Positions 10,903 through 21,879 of a DNA stretch of 64,000 nucleotides are shown one piece after another. The stretch spans positions 99,394,164 through 99,458,163 of the forward strand of contig CM067370.1 of the NCBI GenBank assembly GCA_034401795.1, given 5' to 3'. A model generated the notes under the pieces. It worked only from the letters and a program-made list of their open reading frames with translations, searched no databases and was not told the origin of the DNA. The DNA comes from Chaetoderma sp. LZ-2023a (lineage: Eukaryota > Mollusca > Caudofoveata > Chaetodermatida > Chaetodermatidae). Position numbers and translations under genes: made by a program. Numbering within the stretch: the first letter of the stretch is position 1; each line of letters begins with the position of its first letter.

Positions 10903-11640
10903 AAGAGCTCCGCAAACGGCGCATAATACCCCACCATGATGACAAACCAATGAATGACAGCTATTAGAAAATATTTTTTCCTCAGCCCCATCAGACCAGT
11001 CATCCTTATAAAGTGTCAAAGCGATCCGTTAAACAGTCAAGGACGTATCATCCGGAAACCAATTTTCAAAATGCCTGCCGCTGACTGGCGGCCATATTAG
11101 ATTTCGGATTATCATAAATTTTGATACATTTCTTGACTACACATATTCCAACGACTGTAGGAAGTGATCCAATAAATGAAATCCCGAAACCAACTTTCAA
11201 GATGGCAGCCCATGGCTGTCGGCCATCTTGGAGTTCGGATCGGCGTCAATTTCGACAGGTTTCTTCTCCGCACCTAGTCCAACTACCCTATTAAGTTTCA
11301 AAGGGATCCGATAAACGGTAACAGAGTTATCATTTGGGAATCAATTTTCAAGATGGCCACCTGCGGTTGGCAACCATCTCAGAGTTCGTATCATTGTCAA
11401 TCTCGATAGGTTTCTTCCTCAGACCAAGTCCACCCACTCTATGAAGTTTCAAAGCGATCCGATAAACGGTAACACAGTTATCATCCGGAAACCAATTTTC
11501 AAGATGGCTACCGGAGGCTGGTGGCCATCTTGGATTTTGGATCATCGTCACTTTTGATAGGTTTCTTCCCCAGTCCTAGTCCAACCACTCCATGAAGTTT
11601 CAGTGATCCGATAAACGGTAACAGAGTTATCATCCGGATT
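10903..11640. repeat. Tandem array, monomer type I (about 145 bp)
   Basis: The array opens with AAACAAGAGCTCCGCAAACG-GCGC, an ACAAGAG word followed by a short GC hairpin, much like the heads of the modular elements further right. Monomers contain GGTAACAGAGTTATCATCCGG, CAATTTTCAAGATGGC, a GGCCATCTTGGA return, AGGTTTCTTCCCCAG and CCACTCTATGAAGTTTCAAA; units recur near 11046, 11190, 11327, 11476 and 11626. Each monomer contains an inverted CAAGATGGC/GGCCATCTTG pair. It passes directly into the next array at about 11640. Confidence 0.7.
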
Positions 11641-13330
11641 ATACTGTGATCTTTGACCCCATAACCCTGACGTTATGACTGCTTTATAGATGGGCTGCTT
11701 CCATTCAATGTATATAACCATGTACCCAAGTTTGGTTCCAATTGGGTCAGGCATTGTTGATATTATAAGGCAATAACTTTCAATTAACGCAAAAACGTAA
11801 CGTAAAATATTAACAAGAATTCCGCGGAATTAAATGTCTCGCCTGTCCCCTGTTTGTCAGTTACCTTGACCATTGACTTTCTGCCCTCAATGTTATCATG
11901 CTGCTTCCTAACATTATAGGTAACCAGGTTTCCAAGTTGCAATAGCCTTAACCAATGCTGAAATATAAGCGGAAAAGTTTTGCTAAATGCAAAAACTTAA
12001 TGTTGAAATAGCAGAGTTCTATATCAAGGTCAGTGACTGTGACCTTTGACCTTGTGATCCCAACATCATCATGTTGCATCCTATCATTATAGGTAACCGT
12101 GTATCCAAGTTTAGATGCAATAGGCGTAAACAATCCTGAAATATAAGCCGAGATGTTTTGCTAAACGCAAAAACTTAATGTTGAAAAAGCAGAGTTCTGT
12201 ATCAAAGTCACAGCGATATTGATCTTTGACCTTCTGACACCAACATCATCATGCTGCTTCCTAACATTATAGGTAACCATGTATCCAAGTGTAGTTGCAA
12301 TAGGCTTAACCAGTCCTGAAATATAAGCTGAGAAGTTTTTCTAAACGCAAAAACTTAATGTTGAAATAGCACAGAGTTTTATATCAAGGTCACAGTGACC
12401 TTGACCTTTGACTTTGTGATCCAAATATTATCCTGCTGTATCCTATCATTATAGGTAACCAGGTACCCAAGTTTGCTTGCAATAGGCCTAACCAATCTTG
12501 AAATGAAAGCTGAGAGGTTTTGCTAAACGCAAAAACTTAATGTTGAAATAGCACAGAGTTCTGTATTAAGGTTACAGTGATATTGACCTTTGACATTCTG
12601 ACCCCAACATCATCATGTTGCATCCTATCATTAAAGGCAACCGTGTATCCAACTGGATCAGGCATTGCTAGACAATAACTTTTGTTTAGCGCAAAAACTT
12701 AACATAAAATATTAACAAAGATTATACTGTGACCTTTGACCCGCATAACCTTGACATCATGACCGCTTTATCAGTGGGCTGCTTCCATTCAATGTATATC
12801 ACCATGTACCCAAGTTTGGTTCCAGTCGAATCAGGCATTGCTGAGATATACGGCAATAACTTTTGTTTAATGCAAAAACTTAACGTAAAATATTAACAAA
12901 GATTATACTGTGACCTTTGACCCCCATAACCTTGACCATATGATGACTGCATCAGCATGCTGATTCCTTTTGATGTATATCACCATGTACCCCAGTTTGG
13001 TTCCAATTGGATCAGGCATTGCTGAGATATAAGGCAATAACTTTTGTTTAATGCAAAAACTTAACATAAAATATTAACAAAGATTATACCGTGACCTTTG
13101 ACCCTCAGAACCTTGACCTCATGATGTTTGCATCAGCGTCCTACTTCCTTTCGATGTATATCTCCATGTATCCAAGTTTGGTTCCAATTGGATTAGGCAT
13201 TGCTGAGATATAAGACAATAACATTTGTTTAACGCAAAAACTTAACGTAAAATATTAACAAAGATTATACTGTGACCTTTGACCCCATAACCGTGACGTC
13301 ATGACCGCTTTATCGGTATGTGAGTTACCA
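11641..13330. repeat. Tandem array, monomer types II and III (about 181 bp) with nuclear-receptor-type motifs
   Basis: Type II monomers (one at 11641-11820, four at 12650-13330) share GTGACCTTTGACC, CAATGTATATCACCATGTAC, GGTTCCAATTGGATCAGGCA and GCAAAAACTTAACGTAAAAT; the block TGACCTTTGACCC recurs exactly 181 bp apart at 12730, 12911, 13092 and 13273. Type III monomers (about 11820-12640) share AGGTCACAGTGACCTTGACC and GCAAAAACTTAATGTTGAAA at about 180-bp spacing. Types II and III are related but distinct, and the order II-III-II shows block rearrangement. No protein is encoded; short minus frames here are products of the array. Confidence 0.8.
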
Positions 13331-14546
13331 ATATCAATCTTGAGTGGATGAGCACATTTACATTTGGCCGCGCCCCCAGGGGTTGGAGACAAAAGGTCAT
13401 GAAATTGATTGCAATGCAACTCCTCTGACACTATTGCATACATGTGTGTGTTACCCATATGATTGCCGAGTGCAAAAGGCCGTTTACAACTTTACATTTG
13501 GCTCCGCCACTGGGTGGCTTCTGGGGTGTGTTAAAAGTTCAAAGTGGTGAACATGGGGATTTGCGATGATGCGTCATCGACCGATCAATCTAGTTCTTTT
13601 TAATTTTAGAGTTAGCAATTTCAGGCGGAGTAATAATTTTTCCTTTTTAATTCAGTTGTCATGTCTAATTAAAGAAAATAAAGCAAGAGCATTCCAGATT
13701 ATTGTATTTTGGCCTACAAAGGGAGGCAATAAGCGGAAGCTAATACATAATGTAATTTATATTCCCGCCGACATTTTATGTTGAATTTTGATGAAATATG
13801 ATGTTTATTAAACTATACGCAATATTTAGGCGGTCCCAATTAATAATTTCACTCCCGCGATGAAGTATAGACATAGGATGGCAAGAATTTGTCGCATGTA
13901 ATTGTGTTCTAATTTCGTGCTATTTTTGTATGATCTATTTCAACTTTTTCTAGAAATTCCAAGTCCCAGTTTTCGTGACTTGTCACGTTACCCAGGTTTA
14001 TACTTTGGGGAATTTGGACCTACGATTTAATCGAAAATCGCGATTTAAAATAATAAAATTGATCGCGATGTTTCAAAGCAAAAATCATGCAAGCCTACAT
14101 TAAAATACAGGGAAACAGCTGGCAGAATAATCTAACTGCGCAATACCGTGTATTTAAAAAAGCATCTACCCAATTCATAGGAGAATAGTTATGCCGACGT
14201 GTGGAGACATAAGATAACTGATAACACTCGTCTGTATATCGTCATATGCGCATTTTCCAAAAATATTTACGAAAGTTTTGGACTATGTTCTGTTAGAGGC
14301 AATACATGTATTAGTTTTTCGGTGATTTTTCCGACATCTGGCAATCCTGACAATACCGACCAAACACTATTTCGCCTACGAAAATTACAATTGTTTCTTA
14401 CAACCACTTTATTTAATTTATGGATAGGCTAATGACTGATAGAATGAGACAAATTGCTTAAATTTTTGGCAAGACTTGTATGACAACGCCTATTTAGCAT
14501 GTTCTCAATATCTTCCTGGCTTATAACATGGATATTTTCCAAAAAG
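13331..14546. other. Mostly unrecognised; ATCGCG repeat fragment near 14030
   Basis: 13331-13540 carries two related words (TTTACATTTGGCCGCGCC and TTTACATTTGGCTCCGCC) and may be the end of the preceding array element. 14030-14095 has AATCGAAAATCGCGATTTAA and ends GCAAGCCTACA, a fragment of the family at 8985-9437. Otherwise nothing is recognised. Confidence 0.4.
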
Positions 14547-16948
14547 CAAGAGGACCAAGGGCCTGTGACGCTCACCTGGACCATTAGTATTTGAAACATT
14601 TGCATTTAAATATACACGAATCTTTACATTAAACAGATGGTCACCAGAAAAATCGACCAATCAAAATTCTAAATAGAAAGACTGTAGGATCATCAAAGTC
14701 AAATTTGGTTAAAATCCGCCAAGCTGTTAAGGAGATGTGTTTTGAAAATTTCCAGTAAATATTTCATTAAAAAATCATGATTTTCACCTAAAATATTGAC
14801 TAATCAAAATTCTGAATACAGCATCTGGAGTCTACTCACATAGGATCATTCCAGCACAATTTTGTTGAAATCCTTGAAGCGGTTAAGAAAGAGATGCGCT
14901 TTGACAATTTACAGTAAATTTTTCAAAAAATCTGATTTTCAACCAAAGAATTGATCAATCAAAATTCTGAATAAACGTTCTAGAGCCTACCACTATACAA
15001 TGCATCTAGTCAAATTTGGTTGAAAGATCTCTTGCAGCTAAGGAGGAGTAGCATTTTGACCATTTGTAGTAGATTTTTCCATAAAATCCAAGATTTTCGC
15101 CCAAAAAATTGATTAATCAAAATTCTGAATCGAAGTTCTAGTCTACCACGATAGAATGCATCTAGTCAAATTTGGTTGAAATATGTCACACAGCTGAGGA
15201 GTAGCATTTTGACCATTTCCGGTTGATTTTTCATAAAATCTAAGATTTTCACCCCAAAAATGTATTAATCAAAATTCTGAAATCTTTATCTAGAGCCTAC
15301 CACCATAGAATGCATCTAGTCAAATTTGGTTGAAATATGTCAAGCAGCTAAGGAATAGTAGCATTTTGACCATTTCCAGTTGATTTTTCATAAAATGTAA
15401 GATTTTCACCCAAACAAGAGGCCTGTAACGCTCAGCTGGACCATTAGCATTTGAAACATTTGTATATAAAGATACATGTTTCTTTACATTAAACAAGGTG
15501 GTGTCTGGAAAAATTGACCACTCAAAATTCTGAATGGAAGTTCTGGAGCCTACCTACCATTATAGTTATTCCAAACAAATTTGGTGGAAATCCATTAAGC
15601 GGTTAAGGATGATATGCATTTTGACAATTTCTGGTAAGTTTTTCATAAAATCTAAGATTTTCACAAAAAAAATTTGATCAATCAAAATTCTGAATAGAAG
15701 ATCTAGAGCCTACCAACATAGACTGTATCTAGTAAAATGCGGTTGAAATATGTCAAGCAGCCAAGGATGAGTAGCATTTTGACCATTTTTCACCAAGAAA
15801 ATTGATAAATCAAAATTCTGAAAAGAAGTTCTAGAGCCTACCACCATAGAATGCATCTACCGTTAGTCAAATTTGGTGGAAATATGTCAAGTAGCTAAGG
15901 AGTAGCATTTTGACCATTTTTGGTAGATTTTTCATAAAATCTGATTTTCACCCAAAATATTGATAAATCAAAATTCTGAAAAGATCTTCTAGAGCCTACT
16001 ACCATAGAATGCATCTAGTCATATTTGGTTGAAATATGTCAAGTAGCTAAGGAGTAGCATTTTGACCATTTTCGGTAGACTTTTCATAAAATCTACGATT
16101 TTCACCCAAAAAATTGATCAATCAAAATTCTGAAAAAAATGTCTGGAGGGTACCTGCTTAGAATCATTCCAGACAAATTTTGTTGAAATCGGTCAAAACC
16201 TTAAGAAGACGAGATTTGACGGACGGGCAGATGATGGACAGACGACGGACGCCTGCCATGGCATAAGCTCACTTGGCATTTCAGGCCAGGTGAGCTAAAA
16301 ATTGACCAATCAAAATTCTGAAAAGAAGTTCTAGAGCCTACTAACCATAGAATGCATCTAGTCAAATTTGGTTGAAATATGTCAAGCAGCTGAGTAGTAT
16401 TTTGACCATTTCCGGTGGCTTTTTAATAAAATCTCAGATTTTCACCCAAAAAATTGATCAATCACAATACTGAAAAGAAGATCTAGACCCTACCACCATA
16501 GAATGCACCTAGTTAAATTCGGTTGAAATATGTCAAGCAGCTAAGGAGTAGCATTTTGACCATTTCCGGTAGATTAAAAAAAAATCTAAGATTTTCACCC
16601 CAAAAATTGATCAATTAAAATTCAGAAAAGAGGTTCTAAAGCCTAACACCATAGAATGTATCTATACAAATTTGGTTGAAATATGTCAAGCAACTAAGGA
16701 GGAGTAGCATTTTGATCATTTAAAGTAGATTTTTCATAAAATTAAGATTTTCACCCAAAAAATTGATCAATCACAATTCTAAAAAAGTCAGGATAGTAGC
16801 AGCTTGGGATCGTTCCCGCCAAATTTGGTTGAAATCGGTCAAACCGCTAAGGAGAAGACATGATTTGACGGACAGACGGAAACTGAACGGACGGATGGAC
16901 GACCGCCATGGCATAAGCTCACTTGGCCTTTCAGGCCAGGCGAGCTAA
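14547..16948. mobile_element. Modular tandem-core element, type A (about 155-bp monomers)
   Basis: The head is CAAGAGGACCAAGGGCCTGT followed by GACGCTCACCTGGACC. The tail is a GACGGAC-rich stretch, GCCATGGCATAAGCTCACTT and GGCCTTTCAGGCCAGG followed by CGAGCTAA. Between them lie about nine monomers with ATCAATCAAAATTCTGAA, TCTAGAGCCTACCACCATAG, GTCAAATTTGGTTGAAATAT and GTAGCATTTTGACCATTT, interrupted by a second complete element. Head and tail share an inverted GCTCACCTGG, and the tail ends in a small hairpin then CTAA, somewhat like Helitron/HINE 3' ends. The plan recalls pearl/CvA-type elements of bivalves. Non-coding. Confidence 0.75.
15411..16298. mobile_element. Nested type A modular element
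   Basis: Its own head (ACAAGAGGCCTGTAACGCTC) and tail (GCCATGGCATAAGCTCACTT, GGCATTTCAGGCCAGGTGAG) bracket five monomers. It splits a monomer of the outer element inside an A-run: the outer copy reads TTTTCACCCAAA before it and AAAATTGACCAATC after it, which together restore the normal monomer. No target-site duplication can be told apart from the A-run. This shows that head-to-tail units move as discrete elements. Confidence 0.75.
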
Positions 16949-16949
16949 T

Positions 16950-17858
16950 TATAATGATGTTAGGATAAACATGCACTTTCATGAGGAATGTAGATCATGA
17001 TTTCTACGTTGTCTTGTGTCCGCTACCCGATGATGTGAGACGAATACAAGCAAACTACAGTTCTGGGATCTATTTTCGTAGCGCTCCTATTTTTCTTCGA
17101 CTCCCTTCCCCCATGCACCCCTTTCCAAGGTCAGGAATTATTGTGGTGATTCTAAACACTGGACACGGCGTGAACAGTTCATGAGCATAAAGTGTGTCGT
17201 AAAATTATAATTTAAGATAATTATTCAGATATTTGGTATCTGTTGGTACATGGTGAGTGGGGTGGACAACAGTGCATATATTACTGGTACATAGACATAC
17301 ATAATTATAGTGTTCATTCTGGGGCTATGGGGGTGATAATTCCCCATAATTCTGAAATGACCCACATTGGTTGGTCAGGAGGGGTCCTATGTCCCCATAT
17401 TTTTTATGGTTATTGAACTGCAAAATAAGGTAAACCTTTCAAACAGATTTTTGACATTGTAAGAAATATTTTGTTGAATATTTTGAAAATAATTTGGCTG
17501 CAAGTGATTGACCCGTGTAGGAAACAACAGCTTCGAGTCAAATTAATGCCAACAAATTCACCAACTTGCCAGTATGGATGAAATTGCCAGTATATTGCAG
17601 TTCATAAACTGTGAATTAAATGAACATCGTTTTACCAGATGGGTCTAACATGTAACAAGGAATTAATGTGGCTATGCATCTACTAAGTAGGGGGTTTGTT
17701 TATAGCCACTGTGCCCCTGGTTTTTCTAATGCCCTACATTGTGGGTGGTCAGGGTCCTTGGGCCCCACTTTTCCAGATCCCAGAATGAACACTGCATGTA
17801 TGCATTTTCTCCCATATAATAATAATGTTATGTAGGCCCTAGATGTTTTTTCATAAAA
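16950..17858. other. Mostly unrecognised; H2 copy at 17470-17562
   Basis: Contains TTGTTGAATATTTTGAAAAT paired loosely with CGAGTCAAATTAATGCCAAC around 17470-17562, a diverged H2 element. Short frames at 16981-17184 and 17700-17927 show no domain or splice context. Confidence 0.4.
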
Positions 17859-18470
17859 CAAGAGGCCCAAGGGGCCTGTATCGCTCACCTGGACCATAGG
17901 CATTTCAACTAGAATGTTCATTAACAATAAGTAGAACTCTAATGAGTTGAGCAGACTTGTAACAAGAAAACAGAGGCCATAGTTCTTTATGTATCAACTT
18001 CTCTTGAGCAAACTTTAATGACTTATAGTCATCAATACATGTATCATCTCCCAAATGAGTGATCACTTCAGTAGTTCTGGAAGTCGTTTTCTTGAAAACT
18101 AGGTTATTCAAGATGGCCACCGAATGACTCAGCCAATCAGATTCACAAGTGAACAAATTTGGTTCAGCACTTGCCCTAGACAATATTTCATGAGTTCTGA
18201 ATCGATCCTTCAAACGGTTTCAGAGATTTTTAAAGAAATTTCGAAAGATTGGCCAAAATCCAAGATGGCCACTGGCCCAATTGGCCGATCGGCTTTGTTT
18301 GAACAAACTTGAATCTCTATGCCCTAAGGATGCTTCCTGCCAAATATAATTGAAATTGTCCCAGTAGTTATCAGGAAGACATTTTAAATTTCCCATTGCT
18401 TTAGTATGGGAGCGTTTGGCAGGAAAATGATCCAAGATGGTCGCCAAACCGCTTATCCCATAGAGTTATC
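17859..18470. mobile_element. Modular tandem-core element, type B, head only
   Basis: It begins with the full head AACAAGAGGCCCAAGGGGCC followed by TGTATCGCTCACCTGG. The core is different from type A: CAAGATGGCCACCGAA, TTGGTTCAGCACTTGCCCTA, CCGATCGGCTTTGTTTGAAC, CTGCCAAATATAATTGAAAT. No GACGGAC tail is present; the core stops at about 18470 against unrelated DNA. Frames across it are not genes. Confidence 0.7.
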
Positions 18471-18965
18471 TATACTAGTTAGAGACATAGGTGGCGCTGC
18501 AATTTTGTCTAGCGTGCAGCATTCGCTCACACACAATTAAGATAGCAAAATGATAGATGCTCGCTATTATCTTAAACGCAAAAATAACATGCTTGTTTCA
18601 TTCACTGCGTAGAATTTTTACGAACAGGTGTGAAAAGGGAACTGGAATTAATATAACACAGGTATGTACTCATTCTTTTTTATGATAGGGATCAAATATA
18701 TTGTAGCTAAGTAAACATAAACATACCAGTTTTCGTATGACAGTCTATCGTTATTCAGGCCTTGCAATTATGATGAGCAATTGGCCAACAGCAGTAGTGA
18801 TCAATAGATTCTTCAAACCGTACTTATTATTATGTTATCTATTTTGTTTACTGAACAGCAGTTTAATTAAAGCCTTTGTTTGACAGATTTTATTAGGAAA
18901 AATTTAATTTTCTCACAGATAATGTCCATTTGCAGATCAAGAGAAGACAATATTTGACAAATTTT
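18471..18965. repeat. Unrecognised DNA ending in half an H1 hairpin and a CT run
   Basis: 18471-18880 holds nothing I recognise. From about 18885 the H1 outer end and left arm appear (TTTAATTTTCTCACAGATAA, TGTCCATTTGCAGATCAAGA) and are cut off at TTGACAAATTTTG, followed by (TC)n at 18970-18981. The right arm is missing. Confidence 0.5.
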
Positions 18966-19285
18966 GTATCTCTCTCTCTCCACATGTCTTGTGGTGGCGT
19001 GCATTACATCTACAAGGTGCTTGATAGTCACAGCTTGTCTCTCCCAAGGGGCATTAGCTGTAGTGGTTCAACTCCACTGGGTGCCAGAAAACAATGCATG
19101 TGTTACAGAAGACATTCTCTCTCTGTCTCGATAATTGTAATGCCCCACCCCAGCATATTACTATAGTTGGAATGTAAAATGCGAATGACAACCTTGCGAC
19201 ATTGTGGTGATGGTGTAATTTTAAAGCATAGACAATCTTGGCTGCTAATTCTGACATTTTTCTGCAGAACTTTACCATTTTTTAA

Positions 19286-19747
19286 ATGGACGCTGACAAA
19301 ATCTGTCTGGAAATAGGTAAATTAGGTATGGAGAGTATGGAACTTCTGCAGACGGCACATATGAACATCATTCTGTTGTTGAAAGCAGTTTTATATTTAG
19401 ATTTAGTGTTTTTTACACATGAATTTGGTGTGTGCTATATTTCAGGTGTCACATGCGAGGAAGTTGCTGACAGAGAACTATTGCCTGTTTCCAGTACAGC
19501 AAACACTGAAGACGAAGCAAGTGAAAAGCTGAATATACATGTATCTATTGATCCATATAAGGAACATGAAAAGCCTGGACAGTCAAAGAATTTGAAAAGA
19601 AAAACTCGTAAAAACTGTGCTTTTTCATATAAGTCATGGAAAAGTCATGAAAAATCAGAATACCACTCGTGTCAAGAATTATGCTATAAAATTGTCATGA
19701 CAAGAAATCAAATGCAGGGGAAAGATCTACCATCTGAATGCATCTAG
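19286..19747 (+). CDS. Hypothetical protein, possibly two exons
   Basis: A 153-codon frame is open from ATG 19286 to TAG 19747. It contains a plausible 129-bp phase-1 intron: donor ATAG|GTAAAT at 19317 and acceptor TATATTTCAG|GTGTC at 19445. Splicing would give 110 residues, MDADKICLEI joined to GVTCEEVADRELLPVSS, then an acidic stretch and a basic, Cys-containing end. Removing the intron also removes the hydrophobic tract that makes the unspliced product look odd, which mildly favours splicing. No known domain is recognised. The surroundings are repeats, so it could be part of an unknown element or chance. Confidence 0.3.
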   Translation: MDADKICLEIGKLGMESMELLQTAHMNIILLLKAVLYLDLVFFTHEFGVCYISGVTCEEVADRELLPVSSTANTEDEASEKLNIHVSIDPYKEHEKPGQSKNLKRKTRKNCAFSYKSWKSHEKSEYHSCQELCYKIVMTRNQMQGKDLPSECI

Positions 19748-19816
19748 CATGTTTAGATTTCAAAGGTGTATGAACACTGTGACTATTATTATAACCACAA
19801 TCAACAAGACTGTAGT

Positions 19817-20213
19817 TGTCTAACTCTTGGTCAGTTTCCATTTATATGTCAAGAGAAGACCATTTTTGAAAATTTATCACTCGAATGACTGAATTGGTAA
19901 CAGACCCAGTCATTCCAGTGATAAATCTTCTAAAATGTCTCCTGCAGATGGACTCTGATTCAATGGAACTCTTGCTTTTCTTGACTATTAAATGGTTGAA
20001 CATGATTATATAGTAACCATTTAAAGGTAACAATTTGTCCGAAAAACACAAATTTTTTGCTTGTTGATTGTCCAATTGCATGGTAAGAGACTATTTTTTG
20101 ACAATTTTGCACTGGAAAGACTGGGTCTGTTACCAATTCAGTCATTCGAGTGATAAATTTTCAAAAATGGTCTTCTCTTGACATATAAATGGAAACTGAC
20201 CAAGAGTTAGACA
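19817..20213. repeat. 95-bp perfect inverted repeat of H1-type sequence
   Basis: 19817-19911 and 20119-20213 are exact reverse complements by eye (outer word TGTCTAACTCTTGGTCAG, inner GTAACAGACCCAGTC). Each arm is itself half an H1 hairpin, and the 207-bp spacer contains the matching halves (CAGTCATTCCAGTGATAAAT and TGGTAAGAGACTATT). The arrangement suggests two H1 copies in opposite order with recent inversion, duplication or gene conversion. Another H1 arm follows at 20214-20265. Confidence 0.85.
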
Positions 20214-20325
20214 GAACCAGTCTTTCAAGTGCTAAATTTTCAAAAATAGTCTTGTCCTGCAAATGGACAAGACTTGCATCATTCAGCAAAATTTGCTTTT
20301 CTTGACTAATCTTGACCATTATTAG

Positions 20326-20530
20326 CCCTTTAACACTCATACCAGTCAAAAATGGCTTCATCTGTGGTCTTGAGAAATGTCCATTTGCAGACCAGAGAAT
20401 ATTTTTGAAAATTTACCACGAATGATTGGCTCGATAGCCAAGCTAGTAATTCCATTGATAAATTTTCCAAAATAATCTCTTGGTCTGCAAATGGAAATTT
20501 TCTACAAAAAAATTTAAGGGTTAAATGGTA
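20326..20530. repeat. MITE family H1, near full-length copy
   Basis: Outer end CCCTTTAACACTCATACCAG, arm GTCCATTTGCAGACCAGAGA, centre GGCTCGATAGCCAAGC, return arm TCTCTTGGTCTGCAAATGGA and outer end TTAAGGGTTAAATGG. One of the better copies for defining the element ends. Confidence 0.75.
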
Positions 20531-20534
20531 GAAC

Positions 20535-21050
20535 ACAGGATAAGTAACCGTTTAAATGTCATACCTATGTGCCTTGAAAATTTATAAATATCAGGGGAAA
20601 AGACAGTGCAATGTCAGGGAATTTATGCTTCGGTCCCTAAGAACAGTGAATCCTGTATATTGTTATAATGACATAATGGTGTCATTATACTAATCGAAAT
20701 AATAATATTAAATAATAATGATGGTGATGGTACTAGTGATTGTAATAATGACGATAATAATGTTTCTAATGATAATATGTAGTTATTTGTAAATATTGTT
20801 CATTTGCGTTTCCCATATGTGACAATGTGACCTGGGTTTGTAAATAAATCAAAATTGTATTGTAGTTGTAGCAATGATATAATGACATGATTATATATCA
20901 ATATAGTGACAATGATTGTAAATATATTATTTAAAAAACAATGATAAGATACAAAGAAACTGTCTTTGTCCAATATCACTTTATCGACAGAAATGTTTTA
21001 ATTTACGCAGATATGCTTCATAATTCACTTTCAAAGCAAGCACACAGGTA
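20535..21050. repeat. AT-rich tract with degenerate ATA/ATG trinucleotides
   Basis: 20690-20790 is built from AATAATAATA and GATGGTGATGG-like words. The remainder is AT-rich with no feature recognised. Confidence 0.45.
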
Positions 21051-21053
21051 GGC

Positions 21054-21300
21054 TCATGAATATTTTGAAATCAATATGACTTGAAGCCGCCATAGACAAC
21101 AGCATTTGAACCTTTGATGGTCAAGATTTGTCAAGAAAATTTTACTTACAATTTTTGCTTAGTGAATGTCCATTAATTCATATGCCAAGAGCAAGCCATT
21201 TTTTTAATTACCACTAGACACGCTAGAATGACTGGCTTGTTTAATATCGAGCCAATCATTCCAGTGGTAAAATTTCAAATGGACATTCCTTAACACAATA
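21054..21300. repeat. Adjacent H2 fragment and H1 hairpin
   Basis: 21054-21118 has TGAATATTTTGAAATCAATA and GACTTGAAGCCGCCATAG (H2 arm). 21121-21300 is an H1 copy with TGTCCATTAATTCATATGCC, a central GACTGGCTTG...CGAGCCAATC inversion and CCAGTGGTAAAATTTCAAAT. Confidence 0.6.
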
Positions 21301-21879
21301 TTTGTTATTATTGCCTGTAGTATCTCGGTATCTCTATTTCACAGTGAAGCTATTGTGTATTCTTGTAAACATGCGTCTAATTACCCTCGCCACATAAAGG
21401 GAAGAGGGTATTGCAATCGAGTATGAGCGTGTGTCCGGAGCTGTACCTCGCAAACTACTACATGTACAAGAGGATTTCTATGCATGTGAGCCACATAAAA
21501 AAACTGGGTCCAGATCGGATCAAATTCTTGATCTATGGATATCTCATAAACCGCTGGTCTAATTTGGCTTAATGTTTATGACTTAGGATTCCACAACTTT
21601 TGTCATGGTCCGAAAAATAAAAAAATTGGAAAAGGGAGGGTGAGGGTCTACAATCTCTGATTTCTCTTGTTTATCAGCTTATTATTTTAAATAAATCTAT
21701 AAATTTTTCTGATCCATTTGTTTGTTCCTAAGATATTTACCAATTTCAGCCACGCATACCAAGATTAAGTACCATTTTTACCACTTTATTATGTCAAATA
21801 TTTTGAAACTCAACTGATTGAAAACAAAACGTTCAATAGTTATTGGGGAAAATTAGAATATTTACCAATACAGTGATTG
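21301..21879. other. No recognisable feature
   Basis: AT-rich sequence with no supported gene or repeat. Confidence 0.45.

Noticed and set aside
12387-12401. Perfect palindromic AGGTCA-n3-TGACCT as a functional estrogen response element
   Set aside because: Only one monomer is perfect, and it sits in satellite DNA; without binding or expression data I report it as a motif only.
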